In this document: positions 36,646-45,262 of the stretch, in pieces
Numbering within the stretch: the first letter of the stretch is position 1
Layout of the letters: each line of letters begins with the position of its first letter
Source: Sphagnum compactum
Lineage: Eukaryota; Bryophyta; Sphagnopsida; Sphagnales
Direction of reading: 5' to 3'
Assembly (NCBI GenBank): GCA_965153455.1
Contig: OZ234500.1
Location: forward strand, 9,176,001 to 9,240,000
Length of the DNA stretch: 64,000 nucleotides
Notes under the pieces: model-generated
The model's input: the letters and a program-made list of their open reading frames with translations, nothing else
What the model was told of the DNA's origin: nothing
Databases searched by the model: none
Made by a program: the position numbers and the translations under genes

Positions 36646-37666
36646 CGTAATTAATTAATTAAGCTAGGTAGTAGGTAGCAAATGTTTTTAAATAGTAGGT
36701 GGTATGTAGGTGGGTATTTTACTGTGTTGATATGTGATAATGTTTTTATATTAATTTATTAAATAGGCTAATGGTAGTGTTAACCCAAGTTTTCCAAGTG
36801 TGTGTATACTAATTGGTTGTTACCAATTGGTAATCAATGAAATAATATAATGTTGAGACTTAGTATTTATTATTGAATAACAGGATTATAGATGAACTGG
36901 TTTTTTAAATAACCAGTAACAAGTAATAGGTGTTAAGGTAACCAATGGGTTAAGTTAACTAATAATCAACATGTACAATAACTAATTGTTGACAATAACA
37001 TGTTAATTTAAACACATGACCAATAGTCAATGTAGTTTAAATTTAAAGTTCCGACTATTGACTATTAATTTAAAACAATGTTATGTTTGGTATAAATAAA
37101 AGGATGTGAGAATTGACATGGAGATCTTTTTTGGAAAACTGCTTGGAAAACATTTGAACTTATCGGAACTTCCTTCTTCTTTTAATTTGTTAGATCACTT
37201 CTTACTTGTATTTTTGGTCTATGAATAAGTTCATTTAAAACTTGAATATCTTTATTTCTTTCAATTTGTTATGTAAGATAAAATTTAGTTTTGCTTTTGC
37301 ATTTGGGAGAGAATAATTATATCTAAATTCTTGATCTGAAGTAACCTATTGATAAAATCTAAACCAGAATTAGGAAGCTTGAAGATAATAAATCCTAAAT
37401 TTAAGAATAATAGAAAAAACCCTTAACATTTTGGTGACCACGTAATGGAATGAAATTGTCAGCAAAAATGCTTATGTTTTCTAATTTTAACATTTGTTTT
37501 GTTTTGAAAGTTTAAGTTTGGATTTGTAAGTAACTTTAATAGTCTTCTAAGAGTTTTGTGCCTTGATGATTTTTTATTCTTATAACAATTTGTTGATCAA
37601 AAGAACTTGAAAACACAAGATGAGACTTTCATTTTGTGGATAACAATTGTTTCAAATCAATATAAA
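36646..37666. other. AT-rich DNA, possible leader of the Ty3/gypsy relict
   Basis: No gene. Because it lies directly 5' of the gag-like frame at 37667, it may include the remains of that element's LTR and leader. Phrases such as 'TTTTGGTGACCACGTAATGG' near 37429 recall the primer-binding region downstream of plant LTRs, but the match is weak. Confidence 0.35.
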
Positions 37667-39462
37667 AGATGTCAAGAGTAGTCACAAGCCTTAAGAGGCA
37701 TTTAGAACTAGAAATACCACAGTAACCCATTTATGAGGTGATTCAATCACAAGAACCAACACATTTTCAAGCCGAAGGAATTCAACCAATTGATGCTCCC
37801 AATAATGAACTTCAATAACCGGATACGACATATTTACCTATTTATCAAATACTATTAAAGCAGGAGGAAAGAAGAGAACCATAAGTACCTTCAACCGGTT
37901 GATTTTTGACACCCTAACAGTCATCCCAACAACAAAGGTTGAATGCACAACTGAGTGAACAAAACATAACACTTGTTCGACATGTTGATGAAATAACTTT
38001 TGCAACATAGAAATGGCAATCTACAACACCCAATTACTATATTCCCAAAGCTATTCCATTTTGATCAACACTGGTTGTTAGATACTACACATCTAAACTG
38101 GTTCTGGTCTTGAATCCAACCACAACGTATTCAGAATTGGAGCACAATCAACTTTTATACTGATTGGAACAACTACACAACTTGGAGCAAAGTCCTTCAC
38201 ACCAATTTAGTTTTCAACAACATGTAGAATTGGTGGATGCAATCATAATACTTATTGTTGTCCAACAAACACAACCTGTCATTCAAAGTGTTTGGCTGAG
38301 TATACATGTTATGGGAACCATTGAACAACCACTTGTTTAGTGAAGTATACTGATTACAACCCCACAACCCACCATTGAAATTGCACTAACCTATCCATAT
38401 TGTCAACATGTTGGACATGAATTCAAGAATTGACCCTTTGTGGATGATAAACTAAAACAATTAATGAGAGAAAAACTTAGAACTTCTCTATGAGCACACC
38501 AACGATACAGGTTGGTGTATCCATGCCACAAATCCAAGCATAACTAGGTTTGATTACTCACCCAACACTGGCTAGTCAACACCTAGGTTGGTAGCAACCT
38601 GTTACACCACTAATAGCAGGCAACCTAGAGCTATACCATATCCAATGTGGTGTAATACATTTCCACCTTTTATACCCATGGACCTTAACATGTACTCTAT
38701 GTATTATTTTGGAATCAAAGGACCTAATCCATTGAGTTTTAGAAGAAAGGAAACATATGTAACTAATACTACCCAAATAGAACCGATGCCACCTGTTGAG
38801 CAACTGGAGTAGACTTAGTATCTTGTTAAGATACCAACTTTTGGATTAGAACAACCAAATCAAATTTCCAAGGGTGTACCTATTCAATAAACATTGACTA
38901 CAACTTTACCTATGAACATACATGTTGCCAATGGACTACCTATCCATGGTAATGATGTTTCATTTCAATAGCTGAAAAGGGCTAATTTACATCCACACAT
39001 GGGTGGAGAACCACCTAGAGGTTTGCCTAATGGAAGATCACCAAGAGGAGGATCGCTTGACCAATATCCACCTAGAGGACTGTCACCTGATCCACTTGTT
39101 GGATTTTATGGATCACATGATTCAAGGATGTTTATGCCACCATGGTACCCACTGATTGTAGTTTGATTTGAACCAACCAATAAACTGCCCTATCGAAAAC
39201 TTCAATATCCAACATATGTGAAGGATACTGATCCTAATGCTCACATCAAAGTTTTCCAAAAAAAAATCAAAGCTAATGGGGAGACTATGGAGGCTGATAT
39301 CATCAACTTGTTTGGTTTCACTTTACGAGACAATATTTTGGAGTGGGGCAAAAACTTTGTACAAAATCATCCCAATTGCACTTTTGAGGAGCTGGAGCAA
39401 GGGTTTTGCAAATGTTTCCGAACTGTGAAGAATGACAAAAAAGTCTACATGTAGTTAAGGAA
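37667..39462 (+). pseudogene. Ty3/gypsy gag relict, interrupted by copia element 1
   Basis: A gag-like frame begins MSRVVTSLKRHLELE at 37667 and is broken by several stops. A CCHC-knuckle-like remnant (YCQHVGHEFKN, then a stop where the last Cys is expected) with FVDDKLKQLMREKL follows at about 38398-38480. A well-preserved gag segment lies at 39218-39454 (DTDPNAHIKVFQKKIKANGE, LFGFTLRDNILEWGKNFVQ, HPNCTFEELEQGF). The frame stops at the left LTR of copia element 1. Matching pol-side sequence resumes at 45053, so the two are probably one element. About 1.5 kb of the expected gag/protease region between them is missing. Confidence 0.75.
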
Positions 39463-39947
39463 TGTTAGTTATACTATTCGTTTCTAATTCCCAATGTTGA
39501 TGAATGTGTTAAACATTCATCAAAAGGATGAATAGTATTCACATCCTTGTAGTAGTTAGGTTAGGGTTTAGAAGTGGAGACTACTTAGGGTTTGGCGGCG
39601 GCTAGGGTTAGGGTTTGGTGGCGGCTAGGGTTAGGCGGCGACTAGGGTTAGGGTTTGGTGGCGGCTAGGGTTAGGCGGCGGCTAGGTTAGGGTTAAGTGG
39701 CAGCTACCTTAGGGTTAAGAGATAATATATAATGGAGTGGTTTTGAGTTGTCTTTCATTCTCTCCTTTCATGGTTTTTGAGTGCACATAGAACCTTCAAC
39801 CTTTGTTAGTTGTTGCAAGCCATAGTTTTGTGATTGTAGCATTTGAAACATACAACCTTTGTAATCTTCTTGTTAATTAATACAATTGTTCCATTTCATG
39901 AACCTTGAAGCTTTCATTTCTTACTTGTTTTCAAGTTGTTTCCAATA
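39463..39947 (+). repeat. 5' LTR of copia element 1
   Basis: It begins TGTTAG and ends TTTCCAATA. Near its head are two nested inverted repeats: ATACTATTC/GAATAGTAT (39471-39479, 39530-39538) and TGATGAATGT/ACATTCATCA (39498-39507, 39513-39522). A run of GGCGGCTAGGGTTAGGGTTT-type units fills 39590-39720. A TATA-like TATATAAT follows at about 39725. The LTR ends are supported by the solo LTR at 52261-52746. Confidence 0.92.
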
Positions 39948-39960
39948 GGTTATGGGCCCA
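39948..39960 (+). promoter_or_regulatory. Primer-binding site of copia element 1 (half-tRNA-iMet type)
   Basis: GGTTATGGGCCCA directly follows the 5' LTR. It is the exact complement of the anticodon arm of plant initiator tRNA-Met (TGGGCCCAUAACC), not of its 3' end. This is the arrangement known for Drosophila copia, which primes from a cleaved half tRNA. Confidence 0.85.
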
Positions 39961-40677
39961 CACCAAGCAAGAAAAAGGACATTGTGTTAAAACAATAAGT
40001 AGTGAAAGGTTTTGAGCTTGTATTGCATAGAAAAAAGGAGAGAATCCTTTTGAGACAAGGTTTTTAGTTTGCAAAGTGAGTGGGAATTCATTTCCAAGTG
40101 GTGGCATACAAGGAGCTTGCAACTTTCCCAAGTGAATGGGAGGTGTGGAAGAGACTTCTTCAAAGTGTTGTAAGTTCTTAAGTGTGGAAGAGTGTTCTTC
40201 AAGTCTTTAAGTTTCAAGTTTTTAAGTTCAAAAGTGTGAAAAAGAGTTCTTCAAGTTTTTGAGGTTTTCAACGTTGAAGTTTGAGAAAGTGTGTGGAAGA
40301 GAGTTCTTCGAGTTATTGAAAGTTTCAACATTGAAGTTTGAGGTGTAAGAGAAGTTTTTCAAGTTTCTTGTAAAGGTTTTAGGAAAACTTGTTTTTTAAG
40401 TTTTTGAAAGTGTTTGCTTGTACAACATAGAAAGGGAGAATCCTTTTGAGGGAAGGCTTTTAGTTTGCAAGGTTGCAAAGAGAGTAATAGTCTTTCCAAG
40501 TGAGTGGGAGGTGTGGAAGAGATTTCTTCAAAGTGTTGTAAGTTTTTCAAGTGTGAAAAACTTGTTTTTGAAAGTATCAAGTTTCAAAGTGAAAGTGTTT
40601 GGAAGAGAGTTCTTTTAGTTGTTGAAAAATTTCAACTTTCAAGTTTGAGAGTGTTTGTTGTAGCATTTGTGTTCAAA

Positions 40678-43600
40678 ATGTTTTCTTTTCAAGTGGAGTC
40701 CTTGAAAGTCATGGAGAAGTTTGATGGTGGCAACTTTCACCTTTGGAAGTTCAAAATGCGCATGATGCTTTCTAAACATGGGCTTTAGAAATTTGTTGAT
40801 GGGAGTGCCACCTTGCCAAGTGAAGAAGTTGCAAGGGCCGATTACAATGAAAAAGAGACCAAGGCTTTTGCATTGCTTTGTGAACATCTCACGGCTGCCC
40901 AACTTGCACACATTCAATATTGTGACAATGTGAGAAGTGCGTGGGAGGCTCTTTGTGGTGTGCATGAAGCTAAGACCATTGGCAACAAGTTGTTCCTTCG
41001 AAGGAGATTTTTCACCATTAAAATGCAAGAAGGAGATGACATGCTTGTGCACATCAACACGGTGAAAGCCCTTGCGGACCAACTACGTTCTATCAAGGTG
41101 AACATTACGGATGAAGATGTTTACATGGTACTCCTCATGAGCCTTCCTCCATCCTTTGATAACTTAGTCACAAGCTTGGAGTCCATGTCCACCAAAGATG
41201 TAGACCTTCAATTCATTGTAGCAAGGTTGCTTCACGAAGTGTCCAAAAGAAAAGAATGTGAGAGTTCCGAGACTACCGCATTAGTGAATAAAACTCACAT
41301 TTCAAACGAGAAGCTTTGCTTCTATTGTAAGAAACCCGGACATTTTGTGAGAAATTGTTTGAAGAAGAAAAATGATGAAAAAGAAAAAGTTAATCAAGCT
41401 TGTGAAGATCACGAGCAAATGTTTGTTGCGGCATTGAGTGCCAATGATCATACCACGTATGATTGGATTGTCGATTCCGGGGCAACGCAACACATGACAT
41501 TCGAACAAGAATGGTTTACCACGTACGAGCGCATTTCCCCAAGGAGGGTGTTCATGGGTGATGACACCGTTTTGGAGGCCATTGGCAAGGGGAGCATCAA
41601 AGCCACAATGCAAGTGGGAGGCCAATTGACACACACAACCATCACCGAATCTTCATATTCCAAAAATGAAGAATAATCTCATTTCGGTGAGTTGACTCAT
41701 TTCGGAAGGTTTCAAAGTGGAGTTTGACAAGGATTGTTATAAGGTCAACGATGCTCGAGGAGTTGTTGTGGCCCAAGCACGAAGGGACAAGAACTTGTAC
41801 CTTCTTAATGTGAAGGTGCGTAGGGACATGGCACACATTGCAAATTCTTTGGAGGAAAGTGCGATGCTTTGGCATGAAAGACTTGGCCATCTCAACATGG
41901 CAAGCCTTAAGGAGTTAGATGCCATGGTGGATGGCATGAATTTGAAAAAAGTGCCGTTGCATCACATTTGTGAAGGATGCGTCAAAGGCAAACATCAAAG
42001 AACATCATTTCCCAAGGACGGAGCAACGAGGGCTTCACAACTTTTGGAGATTGTGCACACCGATGTGTGCGGGCCAATGAAGACTACATCGCATGGTGGA
42101 GCGCGATACTTTCTCACTTTCATTGACGATTTCTCAAGGAAAACTCATGTCTATCTTTTGAAGACAAAAGGAGAAGCGTTTGAAAAATTCAAACAATACA
42201 AGGCGTTGATGGAGAACGAAATTGGTCACAAAATCAAAGTGATACGTTCTGACAACGGAGGAGAATTTGTGTCTAAGAAATTTGACGCATTTCTTGCGGA
42301 ATGTGGAATTCAACGACAAACAAGTGCGCCCTATTCCTCACAACAAAACGATGTTGCGGAACGTGCCAATAGAACCATCATGGAATGTGCAAGAAGCATG
42401 ATTCTTGCACAAGGGTTGGAACTTGAATTTTGGGGCGAAGCGGTGAACACGGCGGTGTACATCAAAAATCGATGTCCAACCAAGGCTCTTGATTCCAAGA
42501 CCCCTCAAGAAGCGTGGAGTGGTAGGAAACCCGATGTGTCTCATTTGAGAGTTTTTGGTTGCACATGTCCCCGATGAGAAGAGGACCAAATTAGACTCCA
42601 AGTCCATGCCTTGTGTGTTTTTAGGATATTACGAAGGCACCAAAGCATATCGCTTGATGTGTGTGAAAACCAAGAGAATCATCAAAAGTAGAGATGTCGT
42701 GTTCATTGAAGGGTCAAAGGAAATAGGTGGTGTACCTCATCTTGACAAAGATGAAAATGTAGTTGTGCATGAAGAAGTTGAAGGAGAAGAACCATTAACC
42801 TTTAGTCAAGATACACCTTTGAATGAAACAAGAATGGAAGGTGTGCAAAGTGAATCCACACCAAGTTCTTCATCGGAAGAAGAATTTGTTGTTTCCAATG
42901 ATAACCCATCTTGTGAACCTTCACAAGATGAGCCGAGGGAAAGACCTCAAAGGCAACGAAGGGAATGGCCTCGGGATTGGTGGATTGCTACCAAGGAGGT
43001 GGAGCGCGCCACCGTTGCGTTTTTGGAGGAGCCCCAAAATATTGAAGAAGCATTGACATGTGAAAATTCCAAGGAGTGGGAGTGTGCGATGCGAGAAGAA
43101 TATGATTCCCTCATGACAAACAACACATGGACTTTGGTACCACTTCCCGCCGGTAGGAAACCCGTTTCTTGCAAATGGGTGTTCAAAATCAAACAACGCG
43201 CAAATGGGGAGGTGGAACGCTATAAGGCTAGATTAGTGGCAAGAGGTTTTACCCAAACCTACGGAGTGGATTACAACGAAACCTTTGCGCCCGTCGCAAA
43301 ATTTACATCTATTCGTTGTATTTTTGCATTGGCGGCCTTGGAAGACATGGAGATCCATCAAATGGATGTGAAAACCGCATTTCTCAATGGCGAGCTTGAA
43401 GAGGAGATTTACATGGAGCAACCTCAAGGGTTTGTGCACCAAGGAGGTGAACATTTCGTGTGTAAGCTTCAGAAGTCCTTGTATGGTTTGAAACAATCTC
43501 CAAGGGCATGGAATCAAAAGTTAGATGCGTTTCTCAAAAGCATTGAATTTATGAAGAGTGAGGCCGATCCTAGTGTGTACGTTGCACAAGTGGGAGATAT

Positions 43601-44536
43601 GAAGTTTTTCATTGTGGTCTATGTGGAGGACCTCATTTTGGTGTGCAACGATCAAAACAAACTTTTGCAAATCAAAGAGGAATTGAGTCAAAAGTTTGAA
43701 ATGAAGGACCTCGAGGAGTTGCATTTCTTTTTGGGGATGGAGGTGGAAAGGAATCGTGATGAAAGACTCCTACGCATCAACCAAATCAAATACCTCAAGG
43801 AAATATTGAAGCGTTTTCGAATGGAGGAATGTAAGCCCATTGGAGTTCCATTCGATCCCAAGGTGAAGTTAGAAAGGAATTCGAATGGAAATGATGAATC
43901 AAAGGGATTTCCATATCAACAAGCGGTTGGGTCTTTGATGTATGCCATGTTGTGCACACGACCCGACTTGGCATACCCAATAAGCGTGTTGAGTCAACAC
44001 ATGGCGAACCCTAACATGGAGCATTGGATGGCCGTGAAACGAATCATTCGATATTTGCAAGGTACATTGCAAATGAAATTACAATTCAGTACAACACCAT
44101 CCAAGGAAGTTCTTGGATATTGCGATGCGGATTGGGGTGGTGATCTTGAAGATAGGAGGTCCACCACAGGGTTTGTTTTCAAGATCGGAGGGGAGCCATT
44201 TCTTGGAGTAGCAAACGACAACCTACAATAGCATTGTCCACCACGGAGGCCGAATACATGGCGAACACGCAAGCCACAAAAGAAGCCATGTGGATAACAA
44301 AATTGATGATGGATTTAGGATACATGGAGGAGAAGAAAATGATGGTGATTCGATGCGACAATCAAGGTGTGATATCATTGACCAAGAATCCCACTCACCA
44401 TGCACGAATAAAACACATTGATGTACAACATCATTTTGTTCGAGAACGAGTTGAAAATGGAGAAGTTCGATTTGAATATTGTACAACCGAACACATGGTG
44501 GCGGATGTCCTTACCAAGGCATTATCAAAAGAATGA
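40678..44536 (+). pseudogene. gag-pol of copia element 1 (broken)
   Basis: Domains in order: gag (from 40678), CCHC knuckle CFYCKKPGHFVRNC at about 41321-41362, protease DSGATQHM at about 41473-41496, integrase HHCC finger with DDE core (HTDVCG, RSDNGGEF, AERANRTIME) at about 41870-42390, reverse transcriptase at about 43080-43830, RNase H ending TGA at 44536. Breaks: a TAG in gag at about 40786, a one-base loss near 41650 with a stop near 41695, a 10-bp deletion near 42563, a one-base loss near 44190. The RT active-site box reads YVED at about 43621 instead of YVDD. It cannot make the polyprotein. Confidence 0.9.
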
Positions 44537-44586
44537 CATCATAAGTTGATAAACATGTTCAGATTAGAAACTTCATAGAGTGGGAG

Positions 44587-45052
44587 TGTTAGAAATACTA
44601 TTCGTTTCTAATTCCCAATGTTGATGAATGTGTTAAACATTCATCAAAAGGATGAATAGTATTCACATCCTTGTAGTAGTTAGGTTAGGGTTTAGAAGTG
44701 GAGACTACTTAGGGTTTGGCGGCGGCTAGGGTTAGGGTTTGGTGGTGGCTAGGGTTAGGCGACGATTAGGGTTAGGGTTTGGCGGTGGCTAGGGTTAGGC
44801 GGCGGCTAGGGTTAGGGTTTGGCGGCGGCTAGGGTTAGGGTTTTGCGGCGGCTAGGGTTAGGCGGCGACTAGGGTTAGGGTTTGGCGGCACATAGAACCT
44901 TCAACCTTTGTTAGTTGTTGCAAGCCATAGTTTTGTGATTGTAGCATTTGAAGCATACAACCTTTGTAATCTTCTTGTTAGTTAATACAATTGTTCTATT
45001 TCATGAACCTTGAAGCTTTCATTTCTTGCTTGTTTTCAAGTTGTTTCCAATA
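44587..45052 (+). repeat. 3' LTR of copia element 1 (internally deleted)
   Basis: It matches the 5' LTR at both ends but jumps from the GGCGG telomere-like repeats straight to CACATAGAACC. It lacks the segment with the TATA-like box and the CTTTCATTCTCTCC block. The telomere-like repeat array is longer than in the 5' LTR. Confidence 0.9.
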
Positions 45053-45260
45053 GAGTGGACTTACAAGGATTTGAAGGGCATACCACCCAAGATAGCTCAA
45101 CATTGGATTGACCAAACACATTGATACCGCCTCATCAAGCAAAGTACTAGTGGAATCCTAATTATGTAACTATTGTCAAATAGGTTATTGACAAATTGCT
45201 TGTTGTAGGTTTTATTAAACATGTTGAAGAGGCTACTTAGCTATCACCTATAGTTTGCTT
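45053..45260 (+). pseudogene. Ty3/gypsy reverse-transcriptase start relict
   Basis: Right of copia element 1 the frame reads TYKDLKGIPPKIAQHWID. After a shift it reads NPNYVTIVK, VIDKLLVVGFIKHVEEAT and LSPIV with stops in place of a few residues. This is the conserved entry to plant Ty3/gypsy RT. It ends abruptly next to an AXR1-like exon at 45263. Confidence 0.8.
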
Positions 45261-45262
45261 AC

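Larger units (their letters stand above)
39463..45052 (+). mobile_element. Copia element 1: full-structure LTR retrotransposon, defective
   Basis: The element has a 5' LTR (39463-39947), primer-binding site (39948-39960), leader with repeats, gag-pol region (40678-44536), a purine-rich GAGTGGGAG tract and a 3' LTR (44587-45052). It is 5590 bp long. It lies inside a Ty3/gypsy relict. No clear 5-bp target duplication is visible (AGGAA left, GAGTG right), which fits a later rearrangement or deletion. It is very similar to element 4 at 57201-62758. Confidence 0.92.

Noticed and set aside
38588-38812. A 74-codon frame as an independent small gene
   Set aside because: It lies within the decayed Ty3/gypsy gag and is Pro-rich like the spacer of that family.
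39590-39725. True interstitial telomere tract
   Set aside because: Units are interrupted by GGCGGC spacers and recur at the same place in each LTR, so they belong to the retrotransposon, not to a chromosome fusion.
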